From: Chrysochromulina tobinii
Lineage: Eukaryota > Haptophyta > Prymnesiales > Chrysochromulinaceae
Direction of reading: 5' to 3'
NCBI GenBank assembly: GCA_001275005.1
Contig: JWZX01003392.1
Coordinates: 1 to 43,640 of the forward strand
Length of the DNA: 43,640 nucleotides
Below the pieces are notes generated by a model. It was not told the origin of the DNA. It saw only the letters and a program-made list of their open reading frames with translations, and ran no database searches. Shown in pieces: positions 35,245-43,640 of the stretch (position 1 is its first letter; each line of letters starts with the position of its first letter). The translations under genes were made by a program, and so were the position numbers.

Positions 35245-38041
35245 ATGGTCAGCTGGGCCCAGCCTCAGTTTCAGCTCTTCGGCGCCGGTATTTGTACTTT
35301 CGCCGTGGCCTCGTATGCCAAGATCCGTATTGCGGCCACTGGGTGCGACGAGTGCGAAGGAACGTGTCTCGAGGGCCTCGCCGACTGGCGCGCACAGTCG
35401 GGTGCGCCGCGCTTGTGCCGTGCATATCAGTGTGGAAAAGCTTACTGCGTCCTCTTCGACTCGATGCCCAACGCCGCGCTGCAGCCCAGTGTCGTTGATG
35501 CCGTGCCAGTGGACACGCTGTGCGTCCGCCGCAGCGCAAATCTCACGGAGGCGCCGCTCCCGCCGCACCCACCCTCAACGCCGCCACCGCCTTCGCCTCT
35601 CATGGCGCTCGCATGCAACGGCCGCATCGAGCTGAAATTCCCTGCGATGGAGCAGCTTGCAGCGCTCAGCGAGGACGCGGACGTGACTCAGTTGCCCGAG
35701 GCTTTTGTGGCAGGCCGGCGCCGGTGCGATGCCTCCTCGTTTGATTGGTACGAGGGTCTCTATACCCTCGACAGCGACGGGCGGCTTGCGGGTACGAGTG
35801 CGAGCGCGTCCCGACCGCTGCTCGTGGGCGGCAAAGCCGCTGGCAATGCCTACCTGTGGTGGCGGCCGAGCGGCAACTGGTCTCGCACAGATCTGGATCG
35901 ACCTCAAGACCTCGCCGGATGGGTGGTTACGGATGAGGCACCCGCGCTCGCGCCGGCGGCTACGCGCAAGCAGCCCAGACCGGCTGCTCCCTCCAAGCCA
36001 GCAGCCGCTGGGTGCACGCGAGGCTGTGTACCACATGCCAGCCTTCACAGCGGGTCGTATGCCCACGAGTGCCATGGGCTCATTGTGGTGGGCTGGGTGC
36101 GGCGAGCATGTATGGGGCGTCGTGACTTGTGGCTCGGCGGCTGTCCCGCAGCTCCTCAACCCGCCGCCCGAATGGGACGTGGCCCGCCCCCCGCAGGTTG
36201 GGTGTGGCAGCGTGCAGCTCTGGTGGGCACGCTTTCCAGGCGCCCGTGCCGCCGAGGAGATAGCATACCAGGTCTTCTTTGCGCCGACGCCCGCGCCCGA
36301 GCTGCCGGCCGCACCGCCTCTGCAGCGCGAGCAGATGGAGCACGCAGGCACGACCGCCGAGCCCTCGTTCCGGCTGGTGGGTCTGCAGCCGGCGCGCAAG
36401 TACACGGTGCGCGTCGCGGTCAACCGAGGCGGCCAATGGAGCGCGCTGAGCTCGCCACTTGAGCTCACGACCCTTTCTCTCAGCCAGGGTGCTCGACACG
36501 CCACCGAGCTGCTTGAGCTCACACCAGGGGCACCTGCGCTGATGAATGCGCAAGCCGAGGATGGCACGTGCTCGCGGCTGGGCCCGGTCGAGCTTGGTGC
36601 ACTGCCAGACTGCCACGGGGAGACCGACTTCCAGTCCATTGAGCTCACGTGGGCGATGGGCGACGGCACGTGGAGCCGATGGATCACCGCCAGCGTGCGC
36701 GTGCTCGAGCCTCGCATACATCTGCCGCTCGATGTGCTTCCAGAGGGAGTGCACCCGCTGCGACTGTACCGGCTGCGGGCCGTGTTGCATTCGGACGTGC
36801 GCCTGGTAGGCCAGCCCACGCGGCCTATGCTGGTCGACGAGGCGCACTCGTTGCTCGGCTCTCGCCATTGGCCTTTCCCCACAGTGGAGCCGACCACAGT
36901 TGAGACACCGGAGGAGCCGGCCGTGTCCGTCCTGTTCGTGCCGTCCGTTCGAGCGCTCTCCTCCGCTTCCTTTGAGGTGGCGCTGCCCTCGCCGCAGTCC
37001 GAGTGCCAGCGAGGTCTGATCTGGGCTCTCAAGTGGTCACTCCGGACGGACGAGGACGAAGAGCACTCGGCGATCGAGGGGATCTCCGAGGAGATCTCCG
37101 GGGAGACCTTGTGGTTGCCACTGCCACGCCACGGCCTGTCGGTGCTCGAGCCCCTCGCTAGCTCCGACGGCGGCCCGACTGGGCTCGTGGTCAAGGCGCT
37201 TCGCTGCCCGAGCGGATGCACCTTCCAGCTGCTTCCGCACAACGTGCCTGGTTGGAGCACGCCATCGGCGCCGACGGACCCGATCCGATCGCTGCCCCTG
37301 CCTCCTCGCCCTCCAGACACGGCCGTCTTTGAGCTCCAATTCCGCCCTCAGTTCAAGGGTGGCCAAGCAGCTCCGCCAGTCACAGCGCCCGATCAGGATC
37401 GTGCCAGGGAGCAGGCTCTCATGGCTACCCTGCGCGAGGCACTCGGGTTGCGCGACGAAGAGCTGCACGTGCTGGAATCGCGCTTTGGAGCCGAGTACAT
37501 TGTCCTCGCAGTGCCCAAGGTACACGCAACTCACGTTGTTGCCACGCTGCTCGCGCTGCTCGACAAGGCTGCTGCAGAGGCTGCCGAGGGGCTGTCCGAA
37601 GCACGCGCAGCCCAGGGCACCTCGGGAGAGACGGCGAGGCTAGCACTAGCACAGGAGATGGCACCGCAGGGCGTCCTCCTCGAAATTCTGACCGATGGCG
37701 GCGCTGTCCGTTGCGTGGCGGTTCAGGAACGCGAGAGCAGGTTGTTAGTCTGGGCCCATCTGGCCGCTGTCCTCGCAGCTCTCACAGCGTTAGCAATGGG
37801 GTCGCGCTGGGCGTGGGCATGCGCGGCTGAGCGGAAGGGGCCATGGCAGAGCCGGCTTGCTGGGTATGGCTCGGTGCGCCCGCTCGAGCTACTTCCCGAC
37901 GAGGAGATCGAGATGAGGAGTGGCATGGATGCGTGTGAGGCTGCCGATGAGCAGGCCGAGGACGGCCTCGACGAACACGGCGCAGAAGAGGAGAAGGCTG
38001 GTCAAGAGGGTCGGTCGGTCCTCGGTCGGTCGCCGCTGTGA
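35245..38041 (+). CDS. Large FN3-like type I membrane protein, probable intron
   Basis: Two frames combine. The first (from ATG 35245) has a Cys-rich start (CDECEGTC, CRAYQCGKAYC), a Pro spacer, then FDWYEGLYTLDSDGRLAG and YLWWRPSGNWSRTDL, a small W-rich module. The second continues to 38041. A GT-AG intron at about 35923-36001 (79 nt, phase 0) would join GW to QPLGAREAV and give about 905 aa; an acceptor at 36004 or a donor at 35926 also fits, or there is a sequence error. The second part contains a likely FN3 domain (LVGLQPARKYTVRVAVNRGG followed by WSALSSPLELTTL), a region with an ERELG-type alpha/beta stretch (ALGLRDEELHVLE), one transmembrane helix near the C-terminus (AHLAAVLAALTALAM) and a short acidic cytoplasmic tail. 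The N-terminal hydrophobic stretch is weak as a signal peptide. Probably a surface protein; ligand unknown. Confidence 0.65.
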
Positions 38042-38559
38042 GCCCCTGATGCCGTGTGGTAGCCGTGTGGTAGCCGTGTTGTACATGTATGGTTACATCT
38101 ATGCATCCGTTGCATGCCTTCGGAGAATCATACATCCCTTCCAGGCTCCAGACGAGCTGCTATAAGTGGGTGTTTCTCGGCCAAGCTCCCGGTGCGACGA
38201 GGGGACGCCATAATTGTGCATTGATTTCGTACCTTGGGAGGAGTGCACGGCCCCAGCCCCAGCTCCGGCCAGACCCAGATTCATCACGGAGCACACGTCC
38301 TCTCAACTGACGTGAGGTGAGTACAAAGTGACGCGGTACATGTGTGTGTGGCCTGTGGGTCTCGGTGTCCGGGGTGTGACGGGTCGCGTGTTTCAACGTG
38401 CTAATCCGCGCCGGTCGAAAACCGGCCACCACGGCGCCGCGGTACGCGCCGGGTGGTCGTGAGTATGAGCGAGTTCACAACGACGCGAGACGCGCGAGAC
38501 GCGGCAAATCATAGCACGAGCACGTACGGTTAAGTACGGTTGACACTACAGTGCTTTGA
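38042..38559. other. Intergenic, convergent 3' ends with short repeats
   Basis: Contains GCCGTGTGGTA-type units repeated three times at about 38049-38083, a GTACGGTTAA/GTACGGTTGA pair near 38524, and no recognised gene. Confidence 0.5.
38049..38083 (+). repeat. 11-bp tandem repeat, three copies
   Basis: GCCGTGTGGTA, GCCGTGTGGTA and GCCGTGTTGTA in direct succession just after the stop codon of the FN3-like gene, probably in its 3' UTR. Confidence 0.8.
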
Positions 38560-40017
38560 CTACCACAACACATCGTCCTCATCGGCCACGCGGCCACAGC
38601 ATGTGGCGCGCATGGTGTGCCTGCCACCGCCGCGTCGGCCCCCGTCAGAGGCCTGTGCCCCCCAGCCACGTCGCCCTCGGCCGGCAGGCGGACGCGCATG
38701 AACGCCGATTTTTCTTTTGCCTGCGCGCGCGCTGCAGCAGCCGCAGACGAGCACGGAGCAGCCCAGCACCACCAGAAGCGCCAGGGCGAGCGAGCCGTAC
38801 CCAAGGAGCTTCCCAACGGCATCGTCCGCCACCTCCGCAGCCATGAATGCGGGCACGGTGATGGGAGTCGTGGGGTCGACTACAGCGCCTTTTGTCGACT
38901 GCTCCACAGCTCCGGCGAGGCTGCTCCCAGCCGCGCCTTCGGCGGCGTCGCCCGGCGGTAACGTGGGAGGGGGCGGCGGGGGAGGCGGCGGCGGAGGGGG
39001 CAGGATGACTGGTGGCGGTGTCAGCCGCGGTGGCGGCCGCCGCGGCACAGGCGGCGGCGGCAGTGGCGGCGGCGACATGAAGCGCGCACCTTGGAAGAGG
39101 ACGACGAAGGGGGGCGGCGGTGAGGCGAACCGGTGAGGCGGCGGCGGCGGCGGTGGGGAGCGCGCCGTCGGCGGAGGAGGCGGCATGACCCGCGCGGGTA
39201 GCGCTTGCCGAAGGCTCTCGACGGACGCGCTTGAGTAGGCGGACTCGTAGCTCACACGGGCAAGCTCCAGGTGCGCAGCGCCCAGGAAGACCGAGGGCAC
39301 GTTCTTGGGACGCAGGATGACCCGTATGGACATCGGCTCCCACGGCACAGTGCGCTCGGCCACCCCTCGAATCTGGTGAACGAGCTCGGCGTCGATGAGC
39401 CAGTCCATACCAACGTCGCGCCACCGGATGGTGTAATTGTGCAAGCCCTGCGTCAGGTCGGTGCGGTACCGCTTCGCCGTGCGGTGCATCGTGTCATCAT
39501 ACCAGAATGCCATATGCACCTCCCGCCCGTCGTTGGCCGGAAAGCACCATGCCAACTCGTTGTGCGTGAGGCTGCCGTGCACAAAGGTCGAGAGGCACGT
39601 GAAAGAGTTGGCAGGCGGTGCGGAGCCGTCTGGTGTATGGTGAATGCGCGCGCGCCACTCAAAGTCGCCATAGGAGAATGTGGCCCACGATGCCAGATGG
39701 CCGACTGCAATTTCTGCGCCATTGCCGCACGTAGGATGGTCATCCATCTTGATCCTCAAGCCGCGCTCGCCCGTTGCCTGGTCCAGCATCACGCCGTACT
39801 CGAGGTGCGATGACTCCATGCAGGCGCGCGTGCCGTCGGTGAGCAGGCTTCCATGGCCCTCCTCAAAAATGGCCATGGAAGCCTCGCGGCTTGAAAAGTC
39901 CAAGTTGAATTGCGTACCACTGCCCAGCCGCCGTCTAGCACGGCGTGCCGAGTGCAGCCATTGCTGGAGCCAACTATCAATGAGGCGAACTGCAGTTGTC
40001 AACACGTCCCAGTCCAT
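38560..40017 (-). CDS. Membrane-anchored GH16-fold protein with degenerate active site
   Basis: About 485 aa from ATG 40017 (the frame is open to 40266, but only from a GTG). The first 270 residues have the GH16/concanavalin-like order: FNLDFSSREASMAIFEEGHG, ATFSYGDFEWRARIHHTPDG, SLTHNELAWCFPANDGREV, LHNYTIRWRDVGMDWLIDAE. In active GH16 enzymes the central strand is H-D-E-I-D-I-E-F; here it is H-N-E-L-A-W-C-F. The first Glu is kept but the middle Asp is Ala and the acid/base Glu is Cys. Hydrolysis or transglycosylation is therefore unlikely and glycan binding more plausible. A long polyproline stalk, one transmembrane helix (SLALALLVVLGCSVLVCG) and a basic Gly-rich tail follow. Signal peptide not seen; a CAG acceptor-like site near the start of the mature domain suggests a missing 5' exon. 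Divergent from the TPR gene by 277 bp. Confidence 0.75.
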   Translation of the reverse strand: MDWDVLTTAVRLIDSWLQQWLHSARRARRRLGSGTQFNLDFSSREASMAIFEEGHGSLLTDGTRACMESSHLEYGVMLDQATGERGLRIKMDDHPTCGNGAEIAVGHLASWATFSYGDFEWRARIHHTPDGSAPPANSFTCLSTFVHGSLTHNELAWCFPANDGREVHMAFWYDDTMHRTAKRYRTDLTQGLHNYTIRWRDVGMDWLIDAELVHQIRGVAERTVPWEPMSIRVILRPKNVPSVFLGAAHLELARVSYESAYSSASVESLRQALPARVMPPPPPTARSPPPPPPPHRFASPPPPFVVLFQGARFMSPPPLPPPPVPRRPPPRLTPPPVILPPPPPPPPPPPPTLPPGDAAEGAAGSSLAGAVEQSTKGAVVDPTTPITVPAFMAAEVADDAVGKLLGYGSLALALLVVLGCSVLVCGCCSARAGKRKIGVHARPPAGRGRRGWGAQASDGGRRGGGRHTMRATCCGRVADEDDVLW

Positions 40018-40294
40018 CAATTGCCACCACCAGTCCGCCGACGACGGAGCACAAGCTGGCGCAATTCGCCGAAAACGCTCAACGCGACGTTTCGTGAGAC
40101 GCACATGGAATGTGGAAGCGGCGCTTCGGTACGCCCCCCAACTCCCAAACGGAAAATGGTGGCGGTCTCGAGTACTGTAAGCGTTCCTCTCTTTCGGCGC
40201 GTCGCCTTGGGCGCCACGGATTTCTGCCGCTCGTGCGTACCCTGCGCGCGCTCCTGTGACCAGCACCTATCGCGACGGAGGTTCGACACCTGAA

Positions 40295-41802
40295 ATGCAG
40301 TTCGCTTTGGGCGCTGCAGGAGTGGGTGCCGCTATGTGGAAAAAAAAGCAGCGTGAGCGGGAGGCGGATGAATACGGCGATGGCGGCGATTGGGGAGATT
40401 CTGGTCGCCCGTATGGTGGTGGCCCGTTTGGCGATGGCAGTGGCTTCGCTTCGGGTGGTGGCATCGCGCACATGGGTGGCATGGGAATGGGTGGCCGCGG
40501 CATGGGAATGGGCGGCCGCGGCGGCATGGGTATGGGCGGCGGTCGCGGCCGCGGTCGCGGCGGGTTAGACTATTCGGAGCTGGAGGCGGTCATGGAGCGC
40601 TTCCTTTGGCAATCGTACCCGCAGCACCTCCAGAACACTCTCTTCCACGCTGAGCGCCTCGACCCGCTGCGCAAGAAGACGCTGCAGCAGCGGCTTGAGC
40701 AGGCGTACGAGTTCAAGGGGCGTGGCGACGCCAAGGTGGAGGACCAAAAGTATCGGGACGCGATCATCCAGTATGAGTATGCGTACGGCCTCTTCAAGTA
40801 CTGCGAGAAGAGAGACCGCAAGATCACGATGAAGGACGATGCCAAGTCAGCGCGCGAGATGCGCGCCGAGGAGCTCGCCAGGGCCACAAGCTCGAGGACA
40901 ATCAACTCACGCGCTTCTGGCTGCAAGTGGATGAGATGCTCACCTCATGCTGCGTGATGATCGCAATGTGCAAGGCCAACCTCAAGAACCCCGCTTACGA
41001 GGACGCGCTGGCCGCGGTGAACGAGGCGCTCGAGATCAAGCCACATCACGCGCCCGCCTACTTTCGCCGCTCGCAGATCCACGAGAAGCTCGAGATGTGG
41101 TCGGAGGCTGTCGACGACGCGCGCAACGCCTACCGGTACGCTCCCGAGGACTTCAAGTTCGACCTGTGGAAGCATCGGGAGCATATGGTCCAGCTCCGTC
41201 GGGAAGCCTCCTTCTTCTGGACTGCCGTCGGCTTCGTTGCCGACGCGCCGTACAACCTGGCCACGCTACCCTGGAGACTGCTCACCATGTCGGCCTACAA
41301 GCAGGCGCTCCTCGTGCTCGCGCTGGCTCTCGCGCTGGGCGCAAAGCTCTACGGGCAGACCCCCGAGGGTGCTGCCCATCTCTCGCAGCTGAACGCAGGG
41401 GGCACCGCCGCGCTCTCGCTCGCGAGCACCCGGATGAGCAGCACTTTCCATCTCGTGACTGCCCAGGGCGGCGCCGTCCTGTCGTACATGACAGCTCCGC
41501 TCCGGCAGCTCTGGCACCTCCGCTCGGGCAAGAGCAAGGGCACGGGCGACGACGGCACGGTCGGAGCAGAGGCCGCGAAAGCCTCCACCCAAGCTGAGCA
41601 AAAAGCGGAGGCCATGCACGCTGCGCCAGCTCCAGCCGTCGCCGTGGCAGATGTGAACGGCAACGCGCCGCCGCCCAAGAAGCGGCGAGGCATAGGCAGC
41701 GCGATCAAGAATACCTTCACCCTCGGAGGACTCATCGGCGGCAAGCAGGTTCCTGTCAAACGTGTGCCCGAGGGCAGTCAGTCTGGGCAAGGCTGGTCGT
41801 GA
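40295..41802 (+). CDS. TPR protein with RGG/Met-Gly region and C-terminal membrane helix; frame broken
   Basis: From ATG 40295 the first frame gives a short N-terminus, a Gly/Met/Arg-rich low-complexity stretch (GGMGMGGRGMGMGGRGG, about 40452-40565), then helical sequence EAVMERFLWQSYPQHLQNTL and a first TPR (QKYRDAIIQYEYAYGLF). At about 40880 the frame stops matching, and the next frame continues immediately with KLEDNQLTRFWLQVDEML and a second TPR set (ALAAVNEALEIKPHHAPAYF, SEAVDDARNAYRYAPED), ending 41802. The two halves abut, with no GT-AG intron that fits, so this is either a one-base deletion in the sequence or a real frameshift making a broken gene. A hydrophobic helix (QALLVLALALALGAKL) and a Lys/Pro tail follow. 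The domain layout is like tail-anchored TPR co-chaperones, but partner unknown. Length if repaired is about 500 aa. Confidence 0.7.
40878..40890 (+). other. Frameshift point in TPR gene
   Basis: The first frame reads EELA at 40868-40879 and then becomes non-homologous; the other frame reads GHKLEDN from 40882 onward. Inserting one base here would unite them. Every in-range GT-AG pair I checked gives the wrong phase, so an intron is unlikely. Confidence 0.65.
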
Positions 41803-42387
41803 ATGCATGCGTGCATGTTGAGGCGTGATCGATCGGTGTCTCGGCTGACCTTGATTGCCGAGCTCCGAGCCAAGGTCGCGGAGCGAGATCGCCAAATGGA
41901 CGATATTGACAGCCATCAACACGGCCTACACGGGTCTCGGCCCATCGGCCGTTGCATGCCGCGCGGCGTTGCTTTGAGGTTGGATGGAAACGGTAGGGCA
42001 ATAGCTATCGATTTGACGTAGCCGCTAGAGCGGCCGCGCGTACCATCGGCAATCGATTCTGCTCTTTACCGTTCCGACTTCTGGTTCTGCTACGAGAGAG
42101 AGAGTGCCGCTGCGACGGGTCGGACCTCCACTGGTGCTCTTTAAGCAACTTTTTAGTGCGGCGCGCGAGAGAGGGAGCCCGCCGTAACCTGAGAGTGATG
42201 GAGGAGCTGTAGGGAGAGGGGAGGGGCGAGCGTGGGGGGACCGCGAAGAAACTGAAACTGAAACTGAAACTGTGACCTGACTTAAACAACGGAAGCTGTG
42301 AAAGGAAGCGCCGGGGTATGGCGACTCTGATCCGTGTCTGTGAGCGCGGTACACGTTGCATGTCGCGAGCATTAGAATGAAGCGGCT
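41803..42387. other. Spacer upstream of GT29 gene
   Basis: Holds the TPR-gene 3' end and presumably the promoter and any 5' exon of the GT29 gene. A (GAAACT)4-like repeat lies at about 42246-42270. An AT-poor stretch with GAGAGAGAG near 42098 was also seen. No gene recognised. Confidence 0.5.
42246..42271 (+). repeat. GAAACT hexanucleotide repeat, four copies
   Basis: Perfect GAAACT copies in tandem, in the spacer upstream of the GT29 gene; simple-sequence repeat. Confidence 0.85.
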
Positions 42388-43437
42388 GTGACGTGTGCGA
42401 GGTGTTCGACCTTCACGCTTGGTTTGAGTTTGGTCTTTGCGTGTTGGTGTGTTGTGAATGAAAGGAAGCGCAGACCAGCACACGCTGTGGACGCTCCGCT
42501 CCTTGGACGAATGGACAGCCGACCAATACCCGGGTGGCATAGGATAGGTCAGCAAGCGGTCGGAGGAAACGTGCCATGTCAGCAATCGCCTCGGGCGGAA
42601 TTCCTTCGAGGCCACCTGCCCAAGGAACTGGTCGGCGGCAGCTGTGCAGTCGTTGGCAGCTCTGATTTGTTGCGCCTTTCACCCCGCGGCCAAGAGATCG
42701 ACAGCCACAAGCTTGTCTGGAGGCTGAACAACGCGCCTACGGCCGGTTGGGAGTTTGCAGTGGGTCGGCGCACCTCCTTGCGAGTTGTGAATCATGTCCC
42801 TATTGAGAAGTGGGTGTTGCTCGCCACCAATCGCAGTGCGCTGAGAAAGACCAAAGACGGCGACGAGTACGACGCGCTACTATGTGCGCCGAGCCAGGTC
42901 GAGCACGGATGCATCGTGAGCACACAGGGCGCTGGCCGAGTGTTTGCGTCGAAAGCATTTTCGTCGAAGCTTGACAAGTACCAGCAGCAATATCCGTCTC
43001 ATCGACTATTCACGTTGAGCGACGCGCTGCTCCGATACGGAGCGCGCTGCAACAGCGAGCTGCGGGGAAGTGCGCCCTCCGGCGGGCTGCTGACCGTGCT
43101 ACTCGCGCTTGCAGTGTGCGACTCGGTCAGACTATATGGCTTTTGGCCCTTTTGCTGTCGAGCCCATCGAGGTTGGCCGAGCATGAACTACAAGTACTCG
43201 CAGGGCAATCGCACACGCTGGGTCTGCTGCTCACGAGACCGTGAGAAGATGGAGCTCGAATTCGTCTTCTACGAAGCTCTCGCGCGGAGGGGCCGACTGA
43301 GTCTCGTAGTGGGGCAGCCGCCTGGCGTGAACGCATCTCCTGAACCTGTGACAGGAGCTGAGCACGTCGCGTCGAGACTGCAGACTCAGATGCGGTTTGG
43401 GAACCGCGTAGCCGTAGAGTCAGAAAAGCGCATGTAG
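42388..43437 (+). CDS. GT29 sialyltransferase-like Golgi glycosyltransferase
   Basis: Open frame of 349 codons. Residues about 5-24 (STFTLGLSLVFACWCVV) followed by NERKRR form a type II signal anchor. The L-motif CAVVGSSDLLRLSPRGQEID continues HKLVWRLNNAPTAGWEFAVG and RRTSLRVV, the S-motif is PSGGLLTVLLALAVCDSVRL followed by YGFWPF, and the C-terminal ELEFVFYEALARRG corresponds to the VS-motif region. In canonical sialyltransferases this motif is H-x4-E; here the His position appears to be Glu or another residue, so catalysis or donor specificity could be altered. The frame begins at a GTG (42388) with an in-frame TAG just upstream; the first in-frame ATG (42511) would remove the anchor, so a 5' exon carrying the start codon is probable. 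Donor (sialic acid, KDO or other) unknown; haptophyte-type algae do carry GT29 genes. Confidence 0.85.
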   Translation: MTCARCSTFTLGLSLVFACWCVVNERKRRPAHAVDAPLLGRMDSRPIPGWHRIGQQAVGGNVPCQQSPRAEFLRGHLPKELVGGSCAVVGSSDLLRLSPRGQEIDSHKLVWRLNNAPTAGWEFAVGRRTSLRVVNHVPIEKWVLLATNRSALRKTKDGDEYDALLCAPSQVEHGCIVSTQGAGRVFASKAFSSKLDKYQQQYPSHRLFTLSDALLRYGARCNSELRGSAPSGGLLTVLLALAVCDSVRLYGFWPFCCRAHRGWPSMNYKYSQGNRTRWVCCSRDREKMELEFVFYEALARRGRLSLVVGQPPGVNASPEPVTGAEHVASRLQTQMRFGNRVAVESEKRM

Positions 43438-43640
43438 TTTTCGAGATATGAGCTTTCCATGATACTTGATAGCAACCACTCTAAATGCGACTGGGCTCCT
43501 CGGGTAGAGGGGAGCCAGCCGGTAAGAACCTGCCTGAGGGGGACCTCGGCACAGGCATAGGGGTCGTTGAGCCCCGAGAGGTAGGAGACTGGTGCTTAGA
43601 CTGAACAGGGTCACGAACACTCTCGTCTCACCCCTGAGAA
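43438..43640. other. 3' flank with three adjacent hairpins
   Basis: After the GT29 stop, three stem-loops follow one another: CTGGGCTCC/GGAGCCAG (43491-43518, one bulged G), GCCTG/CAGGC (43532-43556), GGGG/CCCC (43560-43575). It could be a 3' UTR structure or part of a small RNA, but I matched no known RNA family. Confidence 0.35.

Noticed and set aside
35575-37320. 581-codon minus-strand open frame
   Set aside because: Antisense to the FN3-like gene; Ser/Arg/Gly-rich without domain signals.
40846-40881. 36-nt intron (GTCAGC..CCAG) to explain the TPR frame break
   Set aside because: Its length is a multiple of three, so it would not change frame; other GT-AG pairs in range also give the wrong phase.
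41803-42021. 72-codon plus-strand open frame after the TPR gene
   Set aside because: Short, no domain, in the 3' flank; insufficient support as a gene.
42246-42271. GAAACT repeat resembling an interferon-type response element
   Set aside because: Those elements belong to vertebrate gene control; here it is a simple hexanucleotide repeat.

Overview
The window looks like nuclear DNA of a GC-rich unicellular eukaryote, most likely an alga with a secondary plastid (haptophyte-like; a stramenopile such as a pelagophyte is the main alternative). Reasons: the genes encode eukaryote-only proteins (Vti1 SNARE, Greatwall/Rim15-type kinase, mitochondrial processing peptidase, Timeless, FKBP15-like WH1-FKBP protein, sialyltransferase-family enzyme). 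Coding regions are long and mostly intronless, with a few short introns. Five phase-consistent GT-AG introns were found, of 79 (tentative), 95, 110, 140 and 162 nt. The first gene also starts with a signal peptide ending in an AAAF motif, as in proteins sent to complex plastids. The species assignment is inference; no rRNA or tRNA gene was found to test it.

Layout. 0.3-1.6 kb: plastid-type RsuA/RluB-like pseudouridine synthase (+). 2.3-6.9 kb: Vti1 SNARE (-) head-to-head with a large AGC kinase (+) across a 185-bp spacer holding a (GC)10 tract. 7.7-10.1 kb: unknown single-pass membrane protein (+), then the mitochondrial processing peptidase beta subunit (+). 10.9-11.9 kb: Cys-rich, Frizzled-CRD-like type I membrane protein (+, one intron). 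12.4-16.2 kb: TPR-prolyl 4-hydroxylase (-) and a seven-repeat SBBP beta-propeller membrane protein (-). 16.5-18.9 kb: coiled-coil/ankyrin/TPR/J-domain co-chaperone (+). 19.6-25.6 kb: WH1-UVR-FKBP protein (-) and an OafA-like acyltransferase-SGNH protein (-, one intron). 26.7-31.3 kb: Timeless (-, one frame junction) and an LRR protein (-). 31.5-35.0 kb: OGFOD2-like dioxygenase (-) and an exostosin-family GT47 glycosyltransferase (-, one intron). 35.2-38.0 kb: FN3-like type I membrane protein (+). 38.6-40.0 kb: membrane-anchored GH16-fold protein whose catalytic motif is degraded (-). 40.3-41.8 kb: TPR membrane protein with a frame break (+). 42.4-43.4 kb: GT29 sialyltransferase-like protein (+).

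Most genes are housekeeping and not functionally linked by position. The right third (about 33-43.4 kb), with the acyltransferase at 22-25.6 kb, is enriched in secretory-pathway and cell-surface glycan functions: GT47, GT29, GH16-like lectin/pseudoenzyme, FN3 ectodomain protein, SGNH O-acyltransferase. This could reflect surface-scale or glycocalyx biology, but clustering may be chance. I saw no CRISPR array, insertion sequence, virus or bacterial operon. The strongest leads are the GH16-fold protein that has lost two of three catalytic acids, the Frizzled-CRD-like receptor-type protein, the ANK-TPR-J fusion, and a Greatwall/Rim15-type kinase with in-frame tandem repeats.
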